A stretch of 34,133 nucleotides of DNA, from the NCBI GenBank assembly GCA_028711675.1, contig JAQTRT010000004.1:1-34133 (forward strand), read 5' to 3'. The notes below the pieces were generated by a model. That model did not search any database, was not told the origin of the DNA, and saw only the letters and a list, made by a program, of their open reading frames with translations. Origin of the DNA: a bacterium (GTDB taxonomy: Bacteria > Spirochaetota > JAHITG01). The position numbers were made by a program, and so were the translations under genes. Positions 16,365 to 24,751 of this stretch are shown here, in pieces; within the stretch, counting starts at the first letter, position 1; each line of letters starts with the position of its first letter.

Positions 16365-17438
16365 ATGAGCGATGTTTTTTTCTGGATTTTTATCTTCCTC
16401 GGCACGTTTATACTGTCCGCGCTTTTTACGTTCATCTGCATCAAGGTCGCGAAAAAATTCCGGATCGTGGATATGCCCAATGAGAGAAAGATCCACAAGG
16501 AACCTGTCCCTTATTTGGGCGGTGTGGCCATTTATTTTTCTTTCATGATCATCATGTTTATAAGCCTGAAAATATCCCCCACATTCAATCTTTACACCCA
16601 GGGTGTCATGGGTGTGGTGATCGCCAGCCTGATCGTGTTCCTCCTGGGAATATACGATGATGTCAAAGGGTGCAACGCGTCCCTTAAATTCACCGGCCAG
16701 ATCATCAGTGCCCTGGTGCTGATCCGTTTTGGTTTTTTTATCGACAGGATCACTAATCCCCTTGGCGGTATCATTTACTTCCCTTACTGGCTCTCCCTCA
16801 TCGTGACCGTATTCTGGATCGTGGGTTTGATCAATGCCATCAATCTTCTGGACGGTCTGGACGGTCTGGCCGGCGGTGTCATCGCTGTGGCTTCCTTTTT
16901 TTTATTCATCATCGCGCTCATCTCGAACAATATCAATGTTACTGTCCTTTCTTTACTGTTATGCGGTTCCAGCCTGGGCTTTTTAGTGTTTAACTTTCCG
17001 CCTGCCCGGATCTTCATGGGTGATACCGGCAGCATGTTCCTGGGCCTTGTTTTTTCCCTTATGGCCATTATGGGCAACCGTAAGAGCGCGGCAGCCATCA
17101 ACCTTCTCGTCCCTATCGTCCTTTTAACCATTCCCATCATCGATACCCTGCTGGCTATTTTAAGGAGAGCGAACCGCGGTAAACATATCTTTCAGGCGGA
17201 CAAGGAACATATCCATCACAGGCTGCTGAATCTGGGTATCCCGTACAGAAAGGTGATCATTCTGATCTATCTTTTCTGTTTCTATCTCGGTCTTGTTTCA
17301 CTTTTATCCCTCTATATTATGAAGGAAGTTTTTTTTATCATCCTTTTAATCATCGGGACCAATGTCCTGATCGGTCTGTATATCCTGAATATAGTGGAAG
17401 ACCGGATAGAAAAAAATATAAAAGAGAACGGATCATAA
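16365..17438 (+). CDS. undecaprenyl-phosphate sugar-1-phosphate transferase (WecA/TagO-like)
   Basis: A 357-residue protein with about ten or eleven membrane segments. It carries the family motifs in order: DMPNERKIHKEPVPYLGG (36-53), GIYDDVKG with the Asp pair (98-99), NAINLLDGLDGLAGG (157-171), FMGDTGS (217-223) and HIHHRLLNLG (about 277-286). Members transfer HexNAc-1-phosphate from the UDP sugar to undecaprenyl phosphate on the cytoplasmic face and so start the repeat unit. The DGLDGLAGG and HIHHR signatures match WecA/TagO rather than MraY. AAAGGAG precedes ATG 16365. A 46-base gap separates it from the WbuB-like gene; rmlA follows after 31 bases. GlcNAc is the likely sugar, but a modified HexNAc, as with WbpL, is also possible. 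Confidence 0.92.
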   Translation: MSDVFFWIFIFLGTFILSALFTFICIKVAKKFRIVDMPNERKIHKEPVPYLGGVAIYFSFMIIMFISLKISPTFNLYTQGVMGVVIASLIVFLLGIYDDVKGCNASLKFTGQIISALVLIRFGFFIDRITNPLGGIIYFPYWLSLIVTVFWIVGLINAINLLDGLDGLAGGVIAVASFFLFIIALISNNINVTVLSLLLCGSSLGFLVFNFPPARIFMGDTGSMFLGLVFSLMAIMGNRKSAAAINLLVPIVLLTIPIIDTLLAILRRANRGKHIFQADKEHIHHRLLNLGIPYRKVIILIYLFCFYLGLVSLLSLYIMKEVFFIILLIIGTNVLIGLYILNIVEDRIEKNIKENGS

Positions 17439-17469
17439 TTTCTAAAAAAAAAGTAAAGGGGTAAGGATA

Positions 17470-18339
17470 ATGAAAGGTGTTATTTTAGCAGGGGGTGCGG
17501 GGACAAGGCTGTATCCCCTGACCACGGTCACGTCCAAACAGCTCATGCCTGTCTATGACAAGCCCATGATCTATTATCCTCTTTCCGTCCTGATGCTTGC
17601 CGGGATCAATGAGATCCTTGTCATCTCCACTCCTCATGATCTGCCCAGGTTCAGGGACCTGTTCCGGGACGGATCATCTCTGGGATTGAAGATCTCATAC
17701 AAGGAACAGCCCAGGCCTGAAGGCATTGCCCAGGCTTTTATAATCGCGGAGAGTTTCCTGGGCCGGGATTCTGTCTGCCTCATACTGGGAGATAATCTTT
17801 TTTACGGCCAGGGATTCGGTTCGGTCCTCATGAGGCTGAGCGAATTGAAAAAAGGAGCCGTGATCTTCGGATACGGAGTCAAGGAACCGCAGCATTACGG
17901 AGTGGTGGAATTTGATAAGAAAGGCAATGTCCTCAGTATAGAAGAGAAGCCTAAACAACCCAGGTCCCATTACGCTGTACCGGGCCTGTATTTTTTTGAT
18001 AATGAGGTAACGGGGGTCGTGAAAGGACTGAACCCTTCCGCCCGGGGTGAACTGGAAATAACGGATGTGATCAGCCAGTATTTAAAAAAAGGTCTGCTGA
18101 AAATGGAGCTGATGGGGCGCGGCTACGCATGGCTGGACACAGGTACTCATGACAGTCTTCTGGAAGCATCCAATTTCATCTCCACGATCGAGAACAGGCA
18201 GGGACTGAAGGTGGGATGCATCGAAGAAGTGGCTTACCGTAAAGGTTTCATTTCCAGGGATGAACTGACGAAGCTGGTTAAGGCCATACCGGAGAACAGT
18301 TACAGGCAATATCTGGAACAGATACTGGCTGATGATTGA
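17470..18339 (+). CDS. rmlA: glucose-1-phosphate thymidylyltransferase
   Basis: A 289-residue protein of standard RmlA length. The N-terminus KGVILAGGAGTRLYPLT (2-18) is the nucleotide-binding signature, followed by SKQLMPVYDKPMIYYPLSVLM, with Lys 23 in the expected position. GDNLFYG, FGYGVKEPQHYGVVEFD, EEKPKQP and YAWLDTGTHDSLLEAS complete the family pattern. It condenses dTTP with glucose 1-phosphate to dTDP-glucose, the entry to dTDP-6-deoxy sugars. AAGGATA stands just before ATG 17470. It is followed by rmlD and rmlB; there is no rmlC in the window. The E. coli paralogues RmlA and RffH cannot be separated here, but the role is the same. Confidence 0.95.
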   Translation: MKGVILAGGAGTRLYPLTTVTSKQLMPVYDKPMIYYPLSVLMLAGINEILVISTPHDLPRFRDLFRDGSSLGLKISYKEQPRPEGIAQAFIIAESFLGRDSVCLILGDNLFYGQGFGSVLMRLSELKKGAVIFGYGVKEPQHYGVVEFDKKGNVLSIEEKPKQPRSHYAVPGLYFFDNEVTGVVKGLNPSARGELEITDVISQYLKKGLLKMELMGRGYAWLDTGTHDSLLEASNFISTIENRQGLKVGCIEEVAYRKGFISRDELTKLVKAIPENSYRQYLEQILADD

Positions 18340-18405
18340 GCAGAGCCTGTGAAGATGAAGAAAGGACGGAATGAGCGGTTATTATACCGGGTTGACCATT
18401 GATAT

Positions 18406-19278
18406 ATGATATGGCTTATCGGAAATAAAGGAATGCTGGGGCATGATGTTGAGCTGCTTTTAAAACAGGAGAAAAAACCTTATCTGGCCTCGGACAGGGA
18501 TGTGGATATCACGCGGCCTGATCAGATAAAGGATTTTATCCGTGATACCAGGATCGAATATATCATAAACTGCGCAGGGTACACAGCCGTGGACAAGGCT
18601 GAAGAGGAGAAAGAAAAAGCTTTGCAGATCAACGGAGAGGCTGTGAAGAACCTGGCTGGCGCGGCCCTGGAAAAACAAGCAGTCCTTATCCATATTTCCA
18701 CGGATTATATTTTCGACGGGATGAAAAGCGAACCTTACCGGGAGGAAGACGAACCGAAGCCTCTTTCCCTGTACGGTTTGAGTAAATTGAAGGGAGAAGA
18801 GCATGTCTTGAATATGCTGAAAAGATATTATATCCTGCGCACAGCCTGGCTGTACGGGAAGAACGGCAGGAATTTTGTTTTTACCATGCTGAATTCATTG
18901 AAGACAAAAGATGAGATCAGGGTTGTGGATGACCAGCAGGGAACGCCAACGTATTCAAAGGACCTGGCCGCAGCTATCCTGGTGATACTCCGGACACCTC
19001 TTCTCCCTTACGGTATCTATCATTTTACCAATGAAGGCGAGACAACATGGTTCGGATTCACCGGGGAGATCTACCGTCAGGCTGTGCAGATGAAAATGGT
19101 CGATCCTCCTGTAACATTACGGCCTGTTACAACAAAAGAGTATCCCTTGCCTGCCAGGAGGCCGAAATACTCCGTTCTGTCCAGGGATAAGATTAAAAAA
19201 GCCCTGAATATCAGGATCCGGGAATGGAAGGACGCCCTTGGGGACTTTCTCCAGACGGTTAAGGAAGATGAAAGATGA
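18406..19278 (+). CDS. rmlD: dTDP-4-dehydrorhamnose reductase-like
   Basis: A 290-residue SDR. It shows GNKGMLGHDV (6-15) for NADPH, INCAGYTAVDKAEEE (54-68, the classic RmlD phrase), HISTDYIFDG (96-105) and Y-x3-K in LYGLSKLKGEE (Tyr 123, Lys 127). The C-terminal half has the WFGFTGEIYRQA and PLPARRPKYSVL segments of the substrate domain. It reduces the 4-keto group of dTDP-4-keto-6-deoxy-L-mannose to dTDP-L-rhamnose. The normal substrate needs prior 3,5-epimerisation by RmlC, and no rmlC is found between 17470 and 20545 or elsewhere in the window. Start ATG 18406 has no strong Shine-Dalgarno. The 66-base gap before it shows nothing recognisable. The annotation as RmlD is firm; the exact product depends on whether RmlC exists elsewhere. 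Confidence 0.9.
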   Translation: MIWLIGNKGMLGHDVELLLKQEKKPYLASDRDVDITRPDQIKDFIRDTRIEYIINCAGYTAVDKAEEEKEKALQINGEAVKNLAGAALEKQAVLIHISTDYIFDGMKSEPYREEDEPKPLSLYGLSKLKGEEHVLNMLKRYYILRTAWLYGKNGRNFVFTMLNSLKTKDEIRVVDDQQGTPTYSKDLAAAILVILRTPLLPYGIYHFTNEGETTWFGFTGEIYRQAVQMKMVDPPVTLRPVTTKEYPLPARRPKYSVLSRDKIKKALNIRIREWKDALGDFLQTVKEDER

Positions 19279-19322
19279 TCAGACCGCAAGCTGTAATAAC
19301 TTTAAGATATAAGAGATGGTTT

Positions 19323-19428
19323 TCAAGGTAGTAAAGGCAATAAAGGTCATAAAGGTTTTAAAGGTTTAAATGGGGATTTGTCTTTACCTTTAAGGCCTTT
19401 CTGCCCTTTCAAACCTTTACAGCCTTTT
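19323..19428. repeat. 9-bp-period inverted repeat element B
   Basis: In the 196-base gap between rmlD and rmlB. The left arm is five exact 9-base units: TCAAGGTAG, TAAAGGCAA, TAAAGGTCA, TAAAGGTTT, TAAAGGTTT (19323-19367). After a 16-base loop the right arm is five units: TTACCTTTA, AGGCCTTTC, TGCCCTTTC, AAACCTTTA, CAGCCTTTT (19384-19428). The arms can fold back on each other over 45 bases with mismatches at the variable positions, ending in a T-run. It is the same design as element A (5853-5948). The rest of the gap (19279-19322 and 19429-19474) shows nothing else recognisable except AGGA before the rmlB start. Confidence 0.85.
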
Positions 19429-19474
19429 TTATCACATAATGTCTATGCTGTTTAATCATCAGGATAAATGAAAA

Positions 19475-20545
19475 ATGACGAGAGCATTGAACAATATCCT
19501 TATCACGGGCGGAGCCGGGTTCATCGGTTCTAATTTTATACATTATCTCTCCGGTCAAAAGGATTTCCAGGGCCGGATCATCAATGCAGACTGTCTTACC
19601 TATGCCGGCAATCCGGAGAACCTGGCTGAAATAGAGGAAAAATGGGGCGGGAAAAGGTATTTCTTCGTGAAAGCGAATATCCGGGATCACGCCTCCATGA
19701 AAGCCCTGTTCAGTAAATATAATATTGATACAGTGATCCATTTTGCGGCTGAATCACATGTCGACCGTTCCATCTACGGCCCTAAGGAGTTTATTGATAC
19801 CAATATTATCGGGACATTCACCCTGCTCGAATCGGCCAGGGAATCATGGAAGGAACGGGATGATGTCCTTTTTCATCATATCAGCACGGATGAGGTGTTC
19901 GGTTCTCTCGGGGAGAAAGGAGCCTTCAGTGAAGAGACCCCGTACAGGCCTAACAGCCCGTATTCCGCCTCAAAAGCCAGCTCGGACCATCTGGTACGGG
20001 CTTATTTTATGACCTATGGCCTGCCGGCCACAATCTCCAACTGTTCCAATAACTACGGGCCGTACCAGTTCCCGGAGAAGATGATCCCTTTGATGATCCT
20101 GAACGCTCTGGAAGGTAAAGACCTTCCTGTTTACGGTGACGGACAGAACATCAGGGACTGGCTGTATGTCCGGGATCACTGCGATGCGGTCTGGACCATC
20201 GTAAATAAAGGGAAGAAAGGCGAAACATATAATGTGGGCGGAGAGAATGAGTGGAAGAACATCGACCTTGTCCGTCTTTTATGCAGACAGGTGTCAGATC
20301 TGACCGGCCGTTCCAGTGATGAATATACGGACAGGATACGGTTCGTTAAGGACAGGCCCGGCCATGACAGGCGGTATGCCATAAACTGCGGAAAGATCAA
20401 AAAGGAACTGGGCTGGAAGCCTTCTTGTCATTTTGAACAGGGCCTGCTTGAGACCATTGTATGGTACCGGGACCATTCCCCATGGGTCAATAACGTGAAG
20501 AACGGATCATACAAGGAATGGGTGGAGAAGCATTACCACGGATAG
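19475..20545 (+). CDS. rmlB: dTDP-glucose 4,6-dehydratase
   Basis: A 356-residue extended SDR of standard length. It has ILITGGAGFIGSNF (8-21), ADCLTYAGNPENL (38-50, the dTDP-glucose dehydratase phrase), HFAAESHVDRSI, the catalytic STDEVFG (137-143) and Y-x3-K as YSASK (163-167), followed by NCSNNYGPYQFPEKMIPLMI and GDGQNIRDWLYVRDHC. It converts dTDP-glucose to dTDP-4-keto-6-deoxyglucose. AGGAT (19461-19465) stands 9 bases before ATG 19475; the ATG at 19468 is in another frame. Element B separates it from rmlD, so it may belong to a different transcript, beginning the tightly packed run that continues to the end of the window. Confidence 0.95.
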   Translation: MTRALNNILITGGAGFIGSNFIHYLSGQKDFQGRIINADCLTYAGNPENLAEIEEKWGGKRYFFVKANIRDHASMKALFSKYNIDTVIHFAAESHVDRSIYGPKEFIDTNIIGTFTLLESARESWKERDDVLFHHISTDEVFGSLGEKGAFSEETPYRPNSPYSASKASSDHLVRAYFMTYGLPATISNCSNNYGPYQFPEKMIPLMILNALEGKDLPVYGDGQNIRDWLYVRDHCDAVWTIVNKGKKGETYNVGGENEWKNIDLVRLLCRQVSDLTGRSSDEYTDRIRFVKDRPGHDRRYAINCGKIKKELGWKPSCHFEQGLLETIVWYRDHSPWVNNVKNGSYKEWVEKHYHG

Positions 20546-20585
20546 GATGGAGGATAACCGATCTTTCCGGCATCAGGGAGATACT

Positions 20586-22169
20586 ATGGAACAGAATATA
20601 AAAGAGCAGAGCATAAAGGTCGGCCTGATCGGAGCAGGGGAGTGGGGCAAGAATTTACTGAGGAATTTCAAGGACCTGAACGTCCTGGAAAAAGTATGCG
20701 ATCTGAGCGAGAAGACCCTGGAGCAGAGGAAGAAGGAGTATCCTGATCTTCTTTTTACCGACCGTCCTGAGGATATCCTGGAAGAGAACGCGATCAATGC
20801 CGTAGTTATTGCCGCCCCGGCGGTGACGCACTATGAACTCGTGCGTTCCGCCCTGCTGAATGGAAAGCATGTGCTTGTGGAAAAACCCATGGCCATGGAC
20901 GTGGGACACGGTGAGGAGCTGGTAGCGCTGGCTGCGCAGAAGAAGAAGACCCTGATGGTGGGGCATATTCTGCAGTACCATCCCGCGGTTATTAAGATCA
21001 AGGAATTGATCAGCCGGGGTGAATTGGGTAAGATAGAATATATTTATTCCAATCGTCTTAATATCGGGAAATTAAGGACAGAAGAGAACATTCTCTGGAG
21101 CTTTGCCCCGCATGATGTGTCCGTGATCCTGGCCCTGATCAATGAGTATCCTGAGACAGTGACAGCCCAGGGCGGAGCGTATCTTCAATCCCACCTGTAT
21201 GATGTGACCATGACAAATTTCAGTTTCAAGAGTGGGATCAAAGGGCATATTTTTGTTTCCTGGCTGCATCCGTTCAAGGAGCAGAAACTGGTAATTGTGG
21301 GGAGTAAAAAGATGCTGGTCTTTGACGATATGAGCAAGGAAAAACTGTTCCTGTACGAGCATAAGATCGAATGGATCAACCAGGTTCCGATTGCCCAGCG
21401 GAATGAACCCATCGTCATCCCCGTTGACCGCGCCGAACCGTTGAAAGAGGAATGCCTTCATTTCCTTGATTGTGTCCGGACCGGGAAAATGCCCGTGACG
21501 AACAGCGAGGAGGGATTAAGAGTACTGCGGTTCCTGAAGATGGCGGAAGATTCATTGAGAGAAATGGGGGTTCCCATGAGAAAAGAGAGAGAAAAGATAT
21601 ACTACAACCACCCCACGTCCGTTGTGGAAGAAGGGGCTTCCATCGGCAGGGATACAAAGATCTGGCATTTTACGCACATCATGAAAGGGGCCCGGATCGG
21701 CGATAACTGTAATATCGGCCAGAACGTTTATATTGATAAGAAGGCCGTGATCGGCAACCGCGTAAAGATCCAGAATAATGTTTCGGTATATGATGATGTG
21801 ACGCTGGAAGATGAAGTCTTCTGCGGCCCGTCCATGGTCTTTACCAATGTGATCAATCCGCGCAGTTTTATTGAAAGGAAGGATGAATACAGGAAAACCA
21901 TTGTCAGGAAAGGGGCCTCGATCGGCGCTAATGCTACAGTTGTGTGCGGCCATACCGTCGGACGGTATGCGTTCGTGGGTGCCGGTTCGGTCGTGACCAG
22001 GGATATACCTGATTACGCCCTGGTCGTGGGCGTGCCGGCCAGGATCTCGGGCTGGATGTGTAAATGCGGCAATAAGCTCAGCTTTAAAAAGAAGAAAGCC
22101 CGCTGTCTGAACTGCGGCAGCACCTATAAACTTTCCGGAAAAAAAATCACGGCAATAAAGGAGAAATGA
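20586..22169 (+). CDS. fused Gfo/Idh/MocA dehydrogenase and hexapeptide N-acetyltransferase with zinc ribbon (WbpB/WbpD-like)
   Basis: A 527-residue three-part protein. Residues 1 to about 335 are a Gfo/Idh/MocA oxidoreductase: KVGLIGAGEWGKNLL (11-25) and EKPMAMDV (99-106). Residues about 335 to 490 are a left-handed beta-helix acyltransferase with repeats such as GARIGDNCNIGQNVYID and GASIGANATVVCGHTVGRYAFVGAGSVV. Residues 492-510 hold Cys 492, 494, 507 and 510 as C-x-C and C-x2-C, a likely zinc ribbon. WbpB and WbpD oxidise C3 of UDP-GlcNAcA and acetylate the 3-amino product, with WbpE-type transamination in between. The 5985 aminotransferase could supply that step; no 6-dehydrogenase (WbpA) is seen. 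ATG 20586 follows AGGGAG (20575-20580); in-frame ATG 20547 is possible. QdtC-like sugars are an alternative. Confidence 0.85.
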   Translation: MEQNIKEQSIKVGLIGAGEWGKNLLRNFKDLNVLEKVCDLSEKTLEQRKKEYPDLLFTDRPEDILEENAINAVVIAAPAVTHYELVRSALLNGKHVLVEKPMAMDVGHGEELVALAAQKKKTLMVGHILQYHPAVIKIKELISRGELGKIEYIYSNRLNIGKLRTEENILWSFAPHDVSVILALINEYPETVTAQGGAYLQSHLYDVTMTNFSFKSGIKGHIFVSWLHPFKEQKLVIVGSKKMLVFDDMSKEKLFLYEHKIEWINQVPIAQRNEPIVIPVDRAEPLKEECLHFLDCVRTGKMPVTNSEEGLRVLRFLKMAEDSLREMGVPMRKEREKIYYNHPTSVVEEGASIGRDTKIWHFTHIMKGARIGDNCNIGQNVYIDKKAVIGNRVKIQNNVSVYDDVTLEDEVFCGPSMVFTNVINPRSFIERKDEYRKTIVRKGASIGANATVVCGHTVGRYAFVGAGSVVTRDIPDYALVVGVPARISGWMCKCGNKLSFKKKKARCLNCGSTYKLSGKKITAIKEK

Positions 22170-22633
22170 ACCAGACTATGCTTTCTCCTTTGCTCATGAA
22201 AAGTAATCTTGCCGCAGGTTTTCTTCTTTTCTTCCTTCTTTTGAACGTCCTTTTTTCCGCTTCCCATTATTTTTCCGAGATAAAGTATATTTCCGTCACA
22301 CGGAATCTGGATCAGGAAGAACGTCTGAACCGTAAATACGGCGATTTTTACGATCTCTGCAGGATCATCCGGAAAGGAACCACTGAGACCGAGAGCGTAT
22401 TCTTCTTCAGGGATGTGATGGACGTGGTCCATCACAGACCTCTCCTGTCGGGATTCCTGTTCCCGAGAAAGATATACTGGGACTGCGATATAGATAAGAT
22501 CAGGGAGAAGAACGGCCGGGGAGTGCTCCTTTGCCGGGACCTGAAGGTGATAAGCGGCTTTTCCCCGGGTAAGCTCCGGGTCCAAAGGATAAAATGGCAG
22601 AAAAAAAATATTTACCTGGTCCGGTTTAACTGA
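22166..22633 (+). CDS. small membrane-anchored protein next to a GT-C enzyme, function unknown
   Basis: A 155-residue protein. Residues about 15-33 (NLAAGFLLFFLLLNVLFSA) form one membrane segment or uncleaved signal, and the rest is a basic soluble domain with IIRKGTTETESVFFFRD and GFLFPRKIYWDCDID. It starts at ATG 22166 in a 4-base overlap with the previous stop, behind AAAGGAG. It ends in a 1-base overlap with the GT-C gene. Some GT-C glycosyltransferases have a soluble external C-terminal domain of similar size and look, with a phrase for stress on arginine-rich strand ends and PRKIY-like text. I infer that this may be such a domain encoded separately and working with the 22633 protein. 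No named family recognised. Confidence 0.65.
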   Translation: MNQTMLSPLLMKSNLAAGFLLFFLLLNVLFSASHYFSEIKYISVTRNLDQEERLNRKYGDFYDLCRIIRKGTTETESVFFFRDVMDVVHHRPLLSGFLFPRKIYWDCDIDKIREKNGRGVLLCRDLKVISGFSPGKLRVQRIKWQKKNIYLVRFN

Positions 22634-24066
22634 TGGCGTTCCTTCTTCTTTTTTTTCTGTCTCTGGTCTTTACTCTTGTCCTGATGAAGTTTTTCCCTGA
22701 TCCTCTCCTGGCCCTTTTGCTGGGATTCGGCACTGCCTTGTTCTATATCAACAGCGCCCTTGTCTTTAACTCTTTTGTCTTTCATACATTGTCGCCCGCT
22801 GTTTTCCTGATCGAATCAGGCCTGTTATGCCTGCTCTTTCTTGTTCCCGGTCCTTTTCGTGTGAAGACAGGTCTGGCCGGAATAAGATCCTTTCTCAGGG
22901 ATAAAACGGATATGCGGATCTTCCTTTTCAGCCTGGCTGTCCTTATTATCAATATCCTGATCAATGCTTACAACGGCCCGGTGGAATGGGATTCGGTCAC
23001 GACCTATGACTTGAGAGCCCGTTATTTTCTTTCCCTCGGGAAGATAACTTCAGTGGAACCAAAAGAGGGGATTTATTTCGGGGTCTTTAAATATCCGATC
23101 CTCTCCACTACTCTTCATCTTTTCTTTTATTTGTTCAAGACCCAGGGTGTAAAAGCGCTTTATTCTTTTTTTGCTTTTTCCCTTTCCATGGGAGTAGGCG
23201 GATTCGTGTATCTCCTGACACAGAGGAGGAGAGCTTCGCTGATATTCGGATTCCTGCTTTTTTTTCTGAGCCCGGTCATCACATTTTATTCCTTCATCTC
23301 ATACCCGAATTTATTGTTCGCCTTTTATTATCTCATCAGCCTGATGACGCTGTTCCTGTTCCTCCGGTCTCGTGAACAAAAATATTTAATTACAAGCGCC
23401 CTGTCTTTGGCTGTATGTTTCTGGATCCGGATGGAGGCAGTGTTCTTCCTGCCTACTGTGTTCTTTCTTTTTTTGTGTTTTAAAAATAAAAAATGGCTGA
23501 AAGATATGATGCTTTATGCTGCTGTTGCTATCCTGGCAGGCTGTATCTGGTATCTGGTCATTTACCTGGAGAACGGTTTAACGGAAAACATGTCCACAGG
23601 GATCTTCAAACTGGGGCAGCGAGCCGATGCACTGAAGAACCTTCACAGTATCAAAACAGGAGTTTTTTATTTGATATTAAAATATTTCGTAGGTTTTATC
23701 AACCATACGGAGATTGTTTTTGGTTCATTTCCTGTTAATATCTTTCTTTATACCTGGTACCTGTTCCCCGTTCTGATGTTTATCAAAAAGGATGAGCAGT
23801 GCTGTTTCGGCCCTTCCTTCTTGATTTGGGCTCTTGTAGCTAACCTGGTCATGTGGTTCATGACCTGGTATTTTGCCTTTGGGGACTGGGCTATCCGTTT
23901 ATCCGGATTAAGGACGCTTCTTCATTTTTATCCGGTTCTTTTTATATTCATCATACAAAAGCTCGTTCTCTGGATGCCGGCCGGTTTTCTGGAAAGAAAA
24001 GCCGGGGCAGGCGAACTGAAGACCAGTCATGAAAAAAAGAGTGATAGCCGTTATCCCGGCCTATAA
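22633..24066 (+). CDS. GT-C type integral membrane glycosyltransferase, second
   Basis: A 477-residue hydrophobic protein with about eleven to twelve membrane segments. After the third or fourth segment it carries NGPVEWDSVTTYDLRARYFLSLGKI (114-138 region), the GT-C loop with Asp 120 as the probable catalytic residue and an aromatic-Asp pair at 125-126. KYPILSTTLHLFFYL follows, as is common in this group. There is no large soluble C-terminal domain, unlike the 457-2508 protein; the small protein encoded just before it may supply it. The gene begins one base inside the previous stop (TGATG) and overlaps the GT2 gene by 38 bases. The adjacent GT2 enzyme could make the polyprenyl-phosphate donor it uses. 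Sugar and acceptor unknown. Confidence 0.72.
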   Translation: MAFLLLFFLSLVFTLVLMKFFPDPLLALLLGFGTALFYINSALVFNSFVFHTLSPAVFLIESGLLCLLFLVPGPFRVKTGLAGIRSFLRDKTDMRIFLFSLAVLIINILINAYNGPVEWDSVTTYDLRARYFLSLGKITSVEPKEGIYFGVFKYPILSTTLHLFFYLFKTQGVKALYSFFAFSLSMGVGGFVYLLTQRRRASLIFGFLLFFLSPVITFYSFISYPNLLFAFYYLISLMTLFLFLRSREQKYLITSALSLAVCFWIRMEAVFFLPTVFFLFLCFKNKKWLKDMMLYAAVAILAGCIWYLVIYLENGLTENMSTGIFKLGQRADALKNLHSIKTGVFYLILKYFVGFINHTEIVFGSFPVNIFLYTWYLFPVLMFIKKDEQCCFGPSFLIWALVANLVMWFMTWYFAFGDWAIRLSGLRTLLHFYPVLFIFIIQKLVLWMPAGFLERKAGAGELKTSHEKKSDSRYPGL

Positions 24067-24751
24067 TGAATCGGGAAAGATCAGCAGGGTTGTTCAAAAA
24101 GTAAAAGCCCAGAAAAAATGGGTGGACGCGATCCTTGTTGTGGATGATTGTTCCACGGATGATACAGGCCGGGAAGCCCGCCGGGCTGGCGCCCTTGTCA
24201 TCCGGCATACAAAAAATAAAGGTGTAGGGGCAGGTATCCGTACGGGCCTGCGGTACGGATACAGGAAAGGATTTGAAGTGGGTGTTATCCTTTCAGGCGA
24301 TGATCAGCATGTGCCTGCCGAACTGCCTGCTGTGGTGGGACCTGTTCTAGCGAATCATTGTGATCTTGTACAGGGATCGCGGTATATGAGAGGCGGTTCC
24401 ACGGTGAACCAGAACCTTTTCCGGAAACTGACCACATTATTCTACCGGGTCCTTTTTTTTCTTATTACCGGCGTCCCTTGTTCGGATATCACCAACGGAT
24501 TCCGGGCGATCCGTCTGAAGAATATTTTTTCTGATCCTGCGATCGATCTGGACCAGGAGTGGCTGGACCGTTATGAGCTGGAAGTGTACCTCCTGTATAA
24601 GGTTTATACCTCCCGCTCTTTCCGGAAAAGGGAAGTGCCTATTACTATCGTGTATCATCCCGGAAAGGGCAGTACCAAGATGATCCCTCTGCTGGACTGG
24701 TGGAGGATGCTCAGGCCTTTGATCTATTTGAAATTAAGGATAAAAAAATGA
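24029..24751 (+). CDS. GT2-family glycosyltransferase, DPM1-like
   Basis: A 240-residue GT-A fold enzyme. It has VIAVIPAYNESGKISRVV (5-22), VVDDCSTDDT (38-47), HTKNKGVGAGIRTGL (60-74), SGDDQHVPAELP (89-100) giving the metal-binding Asp pair, and QGSRYMRGG. Length and layout match the soluble part of dolichyl/polyprenyl-phosphate mannose or glucose synthases, without the C-terminal membrane pair found in GtrB or ArnC. It would transfer a sugar from a nucleotide to polyprenyl phosphate at the cytoplasmic face. The start overlaps the GT-C gene by 38 bases, and the end overlaps the epimerase gene by 4 (ATGA). The block of small protein, GT-C, GT2 and epimerase therefore reads as one functional unit, by inference. 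Confidence 0.85.
   Translation: MKKRVIAVIPAYNESGKISRVVQKVKAQKKWVDAILVVDDCSTDDTGREARRAGALVIRHTKNKGVGAGIRTGLRYGYRKGFEVGVILSGDDQHVPAELPAVVGPVLANHCDLVQGSRYMRGGSTVNQNLFRKLTTLFYRVLFFLITGVPCSDITNGFRAIRLKNIFSDPAIDLDQEWLDRYELEVYLLYKVYTSRSFRKREVPITIVYHPGKGSTKMIPLLDWWRMLRPLIYLKLRIKK

Noticed and set aside
19323..19428. A CRISPR array.
   Set aside because: Units are 9 bases, contiguous, without spacers, and the second half is inverted.
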